Part shown: positions 7,916 to 15,544 of the stretch, piece after piece
How the letters are laid out: every line of letters starts with the position of its first letter
Position numbering within the stretch: the first letter of the stretch is position 1
Assembly: GCA_004283055.1 (NCBI GenBank)
Contig: SHLP01000019.1
Location: 1 to 40,003, forward strand
DNA: 40,003 nucleotides
Direction of reading: 5' to 3'
Origin: Deltaproteobacteria bacterium
Lineage (GTDB): Bacteria; Myxococcota_A; Polyangia; Polyangiales; Houyiibacteriaceae
Notes under the pieces: generated by a model
Told to the model about the DNA's origin: nothing
Databases searched by the model: none
The model's input: the letters and a program-made list of their open reading frames with translations, nothing else
Made by a program: the position numbers and the translations under genes

Positions 7916-9097
7916 ATGCGATTGAATGTCTTAGTCTTGGCTTTGGCTCCGCTTGCCGCGCTCTCAGGCTGTGGAAGTGACGGTGCGACCAGCACGACGG
8001 GGTCTGGTTTCGAGGAGTTGTACGCGCAGGGGCTCAGCAAGTACGTCGGCGCGTTCGAGCCGGCGAACGAGCCCGAGGTCGTGGAGGGCGTCAAGACGCA
8101 CCAGTTTGGGGTGCCGGCCGATCCCGAGGCAGAGCCGCGCGGGCCTCTGTGCCTTCGGGGCACCGAGTACACCGTCGACACCCGGGAAGGGGGCTCCGAA
8201 GCGCTGGTGATCTTTTTGCAGGGCGGCGGCGCCTGCTGGGAGGACTTCTGCGCCGCGTTTGAAGAGACGACCCCGCTCCCATCGTCGGGCATCCTCGACC
8301 CCGACCTCGCAAGCAACCCGGTCGCCGATTGGGATGTCCTTTACTTGCCGTACTGCGACGGCTCGCTCTTCGCTGGCGACGTCGATCGCGTTCTGCCCAC
8401 CAGCGCGCTCGTGGAAGGCGGCCCCACCGAGAGCATGGGTTATCAACGCGGCCTGCAGAACCTCACCGCGGCGCTCGACGTTGGGCTTGCCGAGTTCCCC
8501 AACCCAAGCCGCATTCTTCTGACCGGCGTGAGCGGGGGAGCATTCGGGACGATCGCAGCGCTGCCGCTCGTTCGTTTCTACTACCCGGAGACCGAAATCC
8601 TCGTGTTCAACGATTCGGGCGTCGGCGTCGCGAAGGAAGGCAATCCCGACTTCATCAACGAAACGCTCATCGCGGGCTGGAACGCGTCGTCGCTCGTGCC
8701 CGAATCCTGCCCCGACTGCACGAGCAACGGTCACGCCACGCGGCTCATCGAATGGCAGCTCGCCGCGGACGACAACTTCACGATGAGCGCGCTCAGCTTC
8801 AGCGCCGACGCCGTCATTTCGTTTACCTTTCTTATGGTCACCCCGGCCAACTTCACGAGCTGGCTCTTGGCGGAGACCGAGCGGACGACCAACTCGTTCG
8901 AAGACCGCTACAAGCGGTTCATTCCGAGCGGCACGGCGCACACGACCCTGCTTCGTGAAACCTCCGAAGGTGGCGACGGCATTCAGATCGGCGCGCTCGA
9001 CACCGAGATCGCCGGCGTGAGCGTGCTCGACTGGCTCAGCGCCATGATCGATGGGACCGAAGGCTGGGTCGACCTCGTCGACGAAGGCCTCGAATAG
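7916..9097 (+). CDS. Pectinacetylesterase/Notum-family lipoprotein
   Basis: The 393-residue protein starts at 7916, with GGAGG five bases before the ATG. The lipobox is LSGC (Cys19). The pectinacetylesterase family pattern is clear: ALVIFLQGGGACWED (oxyanion region, about 96-110), DWDVLYLPYCDGSLFAGD (139-155), and the nucleophile elbow LLTGVSGGAFG with Ser206. Family members are serine carboxyl-esterases that deacylate polysaccharides or lipidated proteins (Notum). Anchoring suggests action on polysaccharide outside the cell, but the substrate cannot be read from the sequence. In bacteria such genes are often just 'PAE-like'. Confidence 0.85.
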   Translation: MRLNVLVLALAPLAALSGCGSDGATSTTGSGFEELYAQGLSKYVGAFEPANEPEVVEGVKTHQFGVPADPEAEPRGPLCLRGTEYTVDTREGGSEALVIFLQGGGACWEDFCAAFEETTPLPSSGILDPDLASNPVADWDVLYLPYCDGSLFAGDVDRVLPTSALVEGGPTESMGYQRGLQNLTAALDVGLAEFPNPSRILLTGVSGGAFGTIAALPLVRFYYPETEILVFNDSGVGVAKEGNPDFINETLIAGWNASSLVPESCPDCTSNGHATRLIEWQLAADDNFTMSALSFSADAVISFTFLMVTPANFTSWLLAETERTTNSFEDRYKRFIPSGTAHTTLLRETSEGGDGIQIGALDTEIAGVSVLDWLSAMIDGTEGWVDLVDEGLE

Positions 9098-9163
9098 ACG
9101 ACAAGAACGCCCGCAAACCCAGAGTGCTTTTGGCGTTGACCCCCGGCGCGCCTTCCTGCAAAC

Positions 9164-9177
9164 TAGAACATGTTCTA
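9164..9177. promoter_or_regulatory. 14-bp perfect palindrome of the KstR/TetR-operator type
   Basis: TAGAACATGTTCTA is perfectly palindromic and fits TNNAACNNGTTNNA, the operator form described for the TetR-family sterol regulator KstR in actinobacteria. It lies 56 bases before the ATG of the nitronate-monooxygenase-like gene, a natural operator position. Which regulator binds it here is not known, and no TetR gene is in the window. Confidence 0.55.
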
Positions 9178-9183
9178 TTCTCG

Positions 9184-9206
9184 AAAAAGGGGACTGTCCC
9201 GTTTTT
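9184..9206. repeat. REP-like palindrome
   Basis: Five A, then G, GGGAC, a central T, GTCCC, G and five T form a 23-base palindrome with one mismatched pair (the flanking G/G). Short dispersed palindromes with a GGGGAC core and A/T flanks occur in many deltaproteobacterial genomes and are mobilised by RAYT transposases; that identity is inferred. It could alternatively act as a terminator or operator for the gene at 9233. Confidence 0.45.
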
Positions 9207-9232
9207 TGAAGGGTTGATGTTCGGGTGTTTGT

Positions 9233-10366
9233 ATGAAGACTGAGATCTGTGAGCGACTGGGGATCGAGTTCCCCATCTTTGCGTTCAGCCACTGCCGTGA
9301 CGTCGTGGCGGCGGTGAGCCGGGCCGGCGGGCTCGGGGTGTTGGGCGCCGTGGCCTACAGCCCCGAGCAGCTCGAGCTCGAGCTGAAGTGGATCGACGAG
9401 CACGTCGACGGCAAGCCCTATGGGGTCGATACGGTCATCCCCGCCAAGTACATCGGCAAGGACCAGGGCGACATCAGCAAAGAGCAGCTCGACCAGATGA
9501 TCACGCCTGCGCACCGCAAGTGGATCAACGATTTGCTCGAACGAAACGGGGTGCCGCCGCTTCCGGACGACGTCCAAGAGATCGAAGGCCTGCTGGGCTG
9601 GTCAGCCTCGGGCGGGCGAGCGCACTTCGAGGTCGCGATGAAACACCCGATCGCGCTCATTGCAAACGCGCTTGGGCCGCCCCCAGAAGACATCATCAGC
9701 CAGGCGCACGACCAGGGCGTGATGGTGGCGGCGCTCTGCGGCACGGTGCGGCAGGCGATCAAGCAAAAGACGGCCGGCGTCGATATCGTGATCGCGTCTG
9801 GCTTCGAAGCGGGCGGCCACACCGGCGAGATCGGGACGATGGTCCTGTTGCCGCAGGTCGTCGACGCGGTGGCGCCGACCCCGGTGCTTGCAGCAGGCGG
9901 AATCGGCTCGGGCCGTCAGATGGCGGCCGCGATGGCGATGGGCGCCGCTGGCGTTTGGACTGGCTCGCTCTGGCTTGCCACCGAGGAATCCGACTCCATT
10001 CCCTCGCTCATCGACAAGCTGCTCGTCGCCGACTCCACCGAAACGGTTCGCTCGCGCTGCATCAGCGGCAAGCCCGCCCGGCAGCTCAAGACGGCGTACA
10101 CCAGGGCCTGGGACGACGACCCGGAGTGCCCCGGATACCTTCCGATGCCACTCCAGTTCATGGCAACGGCCGAGGCGACGCAGCGCATCACTCGTTTCGC
10201 GCAGACGGGCGCTGAGGGCTCGGACACGCTGCTCGGCACCCCTGTCGGTCAGGTCGTGGGTCAGATGAATACGCGCAAGCCGGCGCGTCAGGTCATCGAA
10301 GAAATGGTCAGCGAGTACATCGACGCGGTCGCCCGCGTTTCGAGCCTGCTTCCGGACGCCGAGTAG
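9233..10366 (+). CDS. Nitronate monooxygenase / 2-nitropropane dioxygenase-family flavoprotein
   Basis: The 377-residue protein has the NPD-family TIM-barrel pattern. N-terminus: CERLGIEFPIFAFSHCRDV with GGLGVLGAVAYSPEQLE. Middle: GVDIVIASGFEAGGHTGEIG. FMN-phosphate region: PVLAAGGIGSGRQMAAAMAMGAAGVWTGS. Members oxidise nitronates or act as FMN reductase-like enzymes. A subgroup (IpdC) functions in sterol C/D-ring breakdown, which is relevant given the KstR-type palindrome upstream, but the subgroup cannot be fixed by eye. The gene is convergent with the TPR gene, 10 nt apart. Confidence 0.85.
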   Translation: MKTEICERLGIEFPIFAFSHCRDVVAAVSRAGGLGVLGAVAYSPEQLELELKWIDEHVDGKPYGVDTVIPAKYIGKDQGDISKEQLDQMITPAHRKWINDLLERNGVPPLPDDVQEIEGLLGWSASGGRAHFEVAMKHPIALIANALGPPPEDIISQAHDQGVMVAALCGTVRQAIKQKTAGVDIVIASGFEAGGHTGEIGTMVLLPQVVDAVAPTPVLAAGGIGSGRQMAAAMAMGAAGVWTGSLWLATEESDSIPSLIDKLLVADSTETVRSRCISGKPARQLKTAYTRAWDDDPECPGYLPMPLQFMATAEATQRITRFAQTGAEGSDTLLGTPVGQVVGQMNTRKPARQVIEEMVSEYIDAVARVSSLLPDAE

Positions 10367-10376
10367 ACGCCGGCCG

Positions 10377-12812
10377 CTACTTGCACTGGCGCTTCAGCTC
10401 GCGCGCTCGGCTCGCGAGCTTGCCGCCTCGATTGGCCTTCAGGTAGCCTGCGGCCATCGCGCAGCCTTCTTCGGTCGGGCCGAGCAGAACCGCGAGCCGA
10501 CCGGCCGCAATGGGCATCGAGACTGCAGCGCCGGCGGCCTTCCGAAGGGGCGCCTCCGGAGAGCGCTCGCGGTCTTCTTCGATATCGGCGCGGAGCAGGT
10601 GGAGGTCCGCGTCGTCTGGAGCGACCTTCATGGCCTGCGCCGCGTATCGGACGGCGAGGCCGCGCTTCTCGTTGGCGAGGGCGAGCCGGGCGCGGACGAT
10701 GAGCTCCCAGACCTCAACCTGCGGGCTTGCCTTCAGGCGATTCCCTTCTGCGTCGACGGCTTCGAGCGCGCGCTCGAGCGAGTTCTCGGCACCCAGCGTT
10801 CGGCGGCCGTAGAGCTGCGCGAGCGCCAAGGCGGTGTCGGCGAGACGCGCATCGGCGCCGTTACGTTTGGCTTGCTGATAGTACGTGCCGGCACGGGCGT
10901 AGTCTTCTGCTTGCAGCGCGACGCGCGCACCGGCGAGTCGCAGCGGCACGTTCTTCGGGTGGCGGCCGATCGCGTTTCGCATCGTCGACATGCCGCTCTG
11001 CCCGGCGGCCGTGAGGATCGCAAAGCGAACGCGCTGCTCGTCGGCCCGTAGGTCGTGGACTTTGGCCTCGTCCATTTGCTCGATGACTCCAGCGGCCCGA
11101 TCGAAGTTGCCAGTGTCGATCAAGAGGGTTGCGAAGCCGGACAAGGCGCGCGCTTGCGCCGGATCGAGCTCGAGCGCTTTTTCGTAGGCCGCTTTCGCGT
11201 CGTCACCCGAGCCGACCATACGGGCGGCGTCGCCGCGAAGCCCATGCAGGCTGGCGTCCCCGGGGCTCAGCTCGACGGCGCGCTCGAGCTCGGCCACCGC
11301 CTTTTCAGCATCGCCCTGCGCTAGAAGAACCCGCGCGTAGCTGCCGTGTGCCCAGCCTTCACCTTCGAACGCAGCGAGCGCAGCCGAGGTCACCTTCTCG
11401 GCTTGGGCGAGCTGGCCGGCTGCGACATACGCCTCGGACGCGGTGTCCACCAAGCTCAAATGATTGGGCGCCGCAGCGAGCCCCGTTTCGAGCGCTGCGA
11501 TCGCCTCCTCGACCTTGCCGTCTTCGAGGAGCGAGCGCGAAAGCCCATTCGAGGCGGCCACCCCCCATCGCCGATCGCTGGCGGCCTCTTGGTAGAGCGT
11601 GGCGGCGCGGCCCCGCTCGGCTGCTCGAGGGGAGCTATTCAGCAGCTCGGCGATGACCAGCGCTCGAAACGCCGGTTTGGCTTCATTTTCTGGACCAAAA
11701 CCGGCGCCGCTGAGCGTGGCGAGCCCCGCGCGCCGGTCGCCGGTCTGCGCGTACCACCACGCGATCACGTGCGCCCGCGTGGCGAGGTCCGCAGACGGAC
11801 CGCTCGAGAGGCGCTTGAGCACGCCCTTGGCCTCGCTGGTTCGTCCGAGCGCGAGCAGAAGCTGTGCGGTCCCCACGATCAAGGTCTCGTCCGCCAGAAT
11901 CTCGCGTTCGGCCGCGGCGCGCGCACGGTCGAAGGCTTCGCCGATTGCGCCTTGCCGGTAGGCGAGCACGCCCTCGATCAAATCCGCCCACGCCTTGTGG
12001 ACTGGCGACGCATCTTCGTCAGAGCGGACCTCTTCGACGAGCGAGAGAGCTTCGCTCGCGTTCCCTTGGAGCAGGCCAACGACCTGCGCACGCACGATCC
12101 TCGTTGCCGACGTTTCTTTGTTTGCCCTGTCGAGCGTTGCGAGCGCGGTTTCGGCGCCGTCGGTGCGTGCCTGGATGCGGGCGAGCAACGCGAGGGGCTC
12201 GGGTGCGCCCGGTCGCGCATCTACGACTTTCTCAGCGTCGGGACGCGCCTTTTTCCACTGACCGCGTGCGATGGCGGTCGACGCCCGTCCAAGAAGGAAC
12301 GCATCGGCTTGCTCCGAGTACTTGGCCGGCCGTTCGGCTTCGGCGTGTGCGGCCCGCGGGTCGCCTTCGGCGAGGAACGCGTAGATCTTGGCTATTCGCT
12401 GGTCGGGATCGTTTTGCTTTGTGGACTCTGCGAGAAGCGCTTCGGCTTGCTTCAGCTTGTCGAGATCACCGCCGAGGCCCGCGGTGGCCAGTAAGCGTGC
12501 TCGGACAGAGCCATCCGGGTCGTCCCGAAGGAGCGCCAGGGCGTCGTCGATGACATCCGGGCTCGCATCGCTGATGACCTCGTCCAGAGATGAGGCCAAG
12601 CGAGCATCGTGAATCCAGCCGAGCACCGTGTGAACGATGAAGAAGAAGATGAGCGCCGCGATCCCTGCGGCGATGAAGCGCCGAATACGTCGCTTGAGCG
12701 CTTCGGCCGGCGGCAAGACGATCTTGTTGACCGGTGCAATCGACGGCGTGGCGTTTTCGACCTTGAACAGGTCGGACGGTTCTTTACGCGAGCTGGAGTC
12801 CTTGTCGGCCAC
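10377..12812 (-). CDS. Large TPR-repeat membrane-anchored protein
   Basis: The 811-residue protein has a charged cytoplasmic N-terminus, one transmembrane helix (about 46-66, RFIAAGIAALIFFFIVHTVL) and then some 700 residues of helical Ala/Leu/Glu-rich repeats. Several fit the TPR consensus, for example GWAHGSYARVLLAQGDAEKA, ELSPGDASLHGLRGDAARMV and AKAAYEKALELDPAQARALS. TPR arrays are protein-interaction scaffolds, here probably in the periplasm. No enzymatic domain was seen. The specific partner is unknown; the gene stands alone between convergent and co-directional neighbours. Confidence 0.8.
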   Translation of the reverse strand: MADKDSSSRKEPSDLFKVENATPSIAPVNKIVLPPAEALKRRIRRFIAAGIAALIFFFIVHTVLGWIHDARLASSLDEVISDASPDVIDDALALLRDDPDGSVRARLLATAGLGGDLDKLKQAEALLAESTKQNDPDQRIAKIYAFLAEGDPRAAHAEAERPAKYSEQADAFLLGRASTAIARGQWKKARPDAEKVVDARPGAPEPLALLARIQARTDGAETALATLDRANKETSATRIVRAQVVGLLQGNASEALSLVEEVRSDEDASPVHKAWADLIEGVLAYRQGAIGEAFDRARAAAEREILADETLIVGTAQLLLALGRTSEAKGVLKRLSSGPSADLATRAHVIAWWYAQTGDRRAGLATLSGAGFGPENEAKPAFRALVIAELLNSSPRAAERGRAATLYQEAASDRRWGVAASNGLSRSLLEDGKVEEAIAALETGLAAAPNHLSLVDTASEAYVAAGQLAQAEKVTSAALAAFEGEGWAHGSYARVLLAQGDAEKAVAELERAVELSPGDASLHGLRGDAARMVGSGDDAKAAYEKALELDPAQARALSGFATLLIDTGNFDRAAGVIEQMDEAKVHDLRADEQRVRFAILTAAGQSGMSTMRNAIGRHPKNVPLRLAGARVALQAEDYARAGTYYQQAKRNGADARLADTALALAQLYGRRTLGAENSLERALEAVDAEGNRLKASPQVEVWELIVRARLALANEKRGLAVRYAAQAMKVAPDDADLHLLRADIEEDRERSPEAPLRKAAGAAVSMPIAAGRLAVLLGPTEEGCAMAAGYLKANRGGKLASRARELKRQCK

Positions 12813-12890
12813 CGTGCATCCCTCCCCGATGATGTGCGCCCTTGGCCGCCCATTGTCGCGTCAATCCGGGCGGGGACGCAAGTCTACGGA

Positions 12891-13685
12891 CTAGAGGACG
12901 AACGGAATGATCGCGCGGCGGCTTTTTGGGTAGTCCCCGAAGTGTTCGAGGTACCAGCGATGGTTCGAAAAAGCCCGTGGGACGAGATTCATGGCGGTGA
13001 ACCAGGCGAAGATCCAGGCGGGGACGGTCCAGGCGGCGAGCGCGAAGCCGAGCCATTCGATGATTTCCCCGAAGTAGTTCGGGCTCGAGAGCCAGCGGTA
13101 GAAGCCGCCATGGGGGATCTTGTAGCCACTTTCGCCGGGTTTTCGAAGATTCATGAGGATGGCGTCGGACTGCTGGTTGATCGCGTAGCCGGTCGTGAAG
13201 ATGACGATTCCCGCCATGAAGCGCGGGTCGGTGAGCCAGCCGCTGCTCCACAGGTGCGGGGCGAGCTCGGTGATCGCGAAGGCGTTGGTCGAGCCGTTGG
13301 CGGTATTGAAGAAGAACGCCAGCAGGCCGGTGAGGATGGGCTTTTGCTTGTGGCCCCCGCGCATCCGGAACGGGTAGATGAAGGACCGGTACACGTAGTG
13401 CAGCATGAAGAGCCCGCAGAGGATGAGTGGGACCGGCCGAAACGCGTTGTCCGACATGAAGTAGACCATCGCGAATGAAATCGGCGACGGCGCCTCCATC
13501 AGGACCCACAGGGCCCGCGCGTTCATCGTAGGGCCCCACCCAGGCCGGAGGTGGCGGCCGTAAGGAGCCGAGATGAACAGCAACAGAACGAAGCTGACGA
13601 TGCCCAGGACGACGATCCCGAGCAGCGCCCAGGTATAGATGGGGTGCGCCTGTAAGGATTCGCTGAACGCTTGTGTGATGGGCAT
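12891..13685 (-). CDS. Steroid 5-alpha-reductase-family membrane protein
   Basis: The 264-residue integral membrane protein has about six hydrophobic segments, the first at 17-40. The C-terminal half carries the family signature: GGFYRWLSSPNYFGEIIEWLG..., MNLVPRAFSNHRWYLEHFGDYPKSRRAIIPFVL. This NADPH-binding region is shared by 3-oxo-5-alpha-steroid 4-dehydrogenases and related enoyl reductases. Length matches family members (~250-270 residues). The steroid substrate is inferred from the family; bacteria also have related proteins of unknown substrate. It is divergent from thpR with a 41-bp spacer. Confidence 0.85.
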   Translation of the reverse strand: MPITQAFSESLQAHPIYTWALLGIVVLGIVSFVLLLFISAPYGRHLRPGWGPTMNARALWVLMEAPSPISFAMVYFMSDNAFRPVPLILCGLFMLHYVYRSFIYPFRMRGGHKQKPILTGLLAFFFNTANGSTNAFAITELAPHLWSSGWLTDPRFMAGIVIFTTGYAINQQSDAILMNLRKPGESGYKIPHGGFYRWLSSPNYFGEIIEWLGFALAAWTVPAWIFAWFTAMNLVPRAFSNHRWYLEHFGDYPKSRRAIIPFVL

Positions 13686-13726
13686 GGGCTCTCGCGGGGG
13701 GGCTGGCTTGGAACTAGACTCGTCCG

Positions 13727-14278
13727 GTGGATGCTAATTGGTTCATCGCGTTCCCGATGCAAATGAGGCATTTTCATCTGCGACCGGTTCCGCCCGCCCG
13801 CGTCCGCGTGTTCGCGGCCTCAGACCTTCACATCACCTTGGGCTTTCTCGGCGCGGTGCAAGAGTCGGACGCGAGAAAGGCGTGGGACCAGATAGAGAAA
13901 GTTGCTTCGTTTCGGCAGGTGCAAGGGTCGTTCTCGGGCGTCGAGCCGCTTGGGCACCCCCGAAAACCCTCGGCGCTCGCGGCGATGGTCGAGACCGGGC
14001 GCGATGCGCTGAGCGAGATGATCGCGGAGGCCAGGGCTCCCTTACTGAGGGCAGCGGGCGCCCGCGAAGACAGCCGGCCGCCGCTTCCGCACGTGACGCT
14101 GGCCCGGATTCAGCGCAGGGCGCGCGCCGAGGAGCGTCGGGAGGCGCTTCGCTGGGCTCGGTCCATCGACCTGCGCGGCGTGACCTTCGCAGCGGCCGCG
14201 GTCGCGCTCTACACCTGGTCCGAGAATCGCCAGGAGCGCCTCTTCCAAATCGTCGAGCGCTACGAGCTCGACGGCTGA
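13727..14278 (+). CDS. thpR: RNA 2',3'-cyclic phosphodiesterase (LigT-like, 2H family)
   Basis: The 183-residue protein carries both 2H-phosphoesterase motifs: DLHITLGFLG (His35, Thr37) and LPHVTLARI (His122, Thr124). A GTG start at 13727 is needed to include the usual first strand (ANWFIAFPM); the nearest ATG, at 13731, is out of frame. ThpR hydrolyses 2',3'-cyclic phosphates on RNA ends to 2'-phosphates. Length matches the family. The N-terminal loop MQMRHFHLRPVPPARV is slightly longer than usual. Confidence 0.85.
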   Translation: MDANWFIAFPMQMRHFHLRPVPPARVRVFAASDLHITLGFLGAVQESDARKAWDQIEKVASFRQVQGSFSGVEPLGHPRKPSALAAMVETGRDALSEMIAEARAPLLRAAGAREDSRPPLPHVTLARIQRRARAEERREALRWARSIDLRGVTFAAAAVALYTWSENRQERLFQIVERYELDG

Positions 14279-14417
14279 CGGGCCGGCGCGGGCACCCGAT
14301 GGGGCGAAGGCCCCCACGATTTGTGTGCTTCCTCGCGCAGCGGTCGCCTTTGCTTTGCCGGAACGTGGCATTTTTTTCGCGAATCGAGTTCAATGCAGCT
14401 CGTAGGCAGACCGCGCG

Positions 14418-14735
14418 ATGTGGAAGAAAGCAGTCTTTGGGACCGTTTCGGCAGGCTTCTTTGGCTATGTCATTTGGCTGTCTTGTCTCAGCCCAGCGCG
14501 CCACCAAATCGAGTGGGACGTCGCCACGCGTGTCCGCGATGTCCTCGAACGCACCGGCTTCGAGGAGGTCGTGCCCGTCGTCGATGGACGAGACGTCGAA
14601 CTTCGCGGAGGGGTCTCGTCAGCGTCCGAGGCACGGCGGGCGGAGCGCATCGTACGTATGGTCCGGGGGGTGCGCGTCGTGCGCATGGACCTGCGTGTAG
14701 CCGGCGAGGACAGCCTTGGGGGAGGTGAGTCATGA
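14418..14735 (+). CDS. Single-TM protein with a BON-like domain
   Basis: The 105-residue protein has a hydrophobic helix at about 6-25 (VFGTVSAGFFGYVIWLSCLS). A BON-like domain follows (ATRVRDVLERTGFEEVVPVV, DGRDVELRGGVSSASEARRA, ERIVRMVRGVRVVRMDLRV). BON domains are small alpha/beta modules that bind lipid or peptidoglycan, usually in the periplasm. The gene overlaps the next by ATGA, so the two products are probably made in fixed ratio and act together. The BON match is by strand/helix pattern and the conserved VRGV.V segment. Confidence 0.65.
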   Translation: MWKKAVFGTVSAGFFGYVIWLSCLSPARHQIEWDVATRVRDVLERTGFEEVVPVVDGRDVELRGGVSSASEARRAERIVRMVRGVRVVRMDLRVAGEDSLGGGES

Positions 14736-15538
14736 CGTATCTCATGCTGCAGATGATCGGCGGATTGCTGATTTCGGCCTTGCTCGGAGCGCTCCTGCTA
14801 TGGCTTGGCCAGGTTTTTTGGGGGCGGCTCGTTGCTCCAGTGCGAGCCAAGACACTCGAATACGAGCTCGAGGAAGCGCGCGCCGACCTCGAGACGCAGG
14901 GCTCGCGAATGCATGGACTGCAAAAGGAGCTCGGCGGCCTGACGCAGAAGGTCGAGACCCTGCAGCGCGCGAAGCGGCAGCTGACCGCGACCTTGGATGC
15001 GCGGAATCGCGCCATGCAAGAGGTTCGCGAGCGTCTTTCGGAGGCCGACCTCGAAGCGGAGCCAGGCTCGCGCGAGTCGGCCGACGAGCTGCGAAATGAG
15101 CTTCGCATCGCGGTTCAGGAGCGAGACGAAGCCAACACGACGCTACGGCAGGCCGAGGCGCGGGGTGCGCGCTTGCAAACCGAGCTCGAGGTACTCCATG
15201 GGATTCACGAGCGAATGCTCGACGACATCGAACGCCTCAAGGGCCGGCTTCGAGACGTCGAGCTCGAGGCGCGCAGCGGCGGCCAATCGCGACCGCCGGC
15301 CTGGGTCATGGTGCAGCCGTTCGGTCCTCGCGACGACTTGCAGCGGCTCGAGGGCGTCGACCCGAGCCTCGAACGGATGCTGAATCGACTCGGCATTTAC
15401 CACTTCCATCAAATCGCTCGGTTTGAGGCATCGGACGTCGAGTGGCTCGTGGAGCACGTGGACGGCGTTCCCGAGCGCACGATTCGCGACAGCTGGATCG
15501 TCGACGCCGCCCACCTCTGCGGCGCAGCCGAGAACTGA
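14732..15538 (+). CDS. Membrane-anchored coiled-coil protein with C-terminal helix-hairpin-helix domain
   Basis: The 268-residue protein has an N-terminal transmembrane helix (LISALLGALLLWLGQVFWG, about 13-31) and a long coiled coil (about 40-175, heptad-rich in Leu, Glu and Arg). The C-terminal HhH domain reads DDLQRLEGVDPSLERMLNRL, GIYHFHQIARFEASDVEWL and PERTIRDSWIVDAA. This C-terminal module matches one found at the ends of NADH dehydrogenase subunit-E-like and other membrane proteins and is often annotated 'flap endonuclease-like', without demonstrated activity. It is translationally coupled to the BON protein and ends 6 nt from the convergent kinase gene. A scaffolding role is inferred. 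Confidence 0.8.
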   Translation: MTYLMLQMIGGLLISALLGALLLWLGQVFWGRLVAPVRAKTLEYELEEARADLETQGSRMHGLQKELGGLTQKVETLQRAKRQLTATLDARNRAMQEVRERLSEADLEAEPGSRESADELRNELRIAVQERDEANTTLRQAEARGARLQTELEVLHGIHERMLDDIERLKGRLRDVELEARSGGQSRPPAWVMVQPFGPRDDLQRLEGVDPSLERMLNRLGIYHFHQIARFEASDVEWLVEHVDGVPERTIRDSWIVDAAHLCGAAEN

Positions 15539-15544
15539 CCCGGC

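Noticed and set aside
7964-9577. 537-codon open frame on the minus strand
   Set aside because: It lies opposite the esterase-like lipoprotein and the NPD gene, both with clear motifs. The antisense frame has Arg/Gly/Ala-rich composition and no family signal; it is open because of high GC at third positions.
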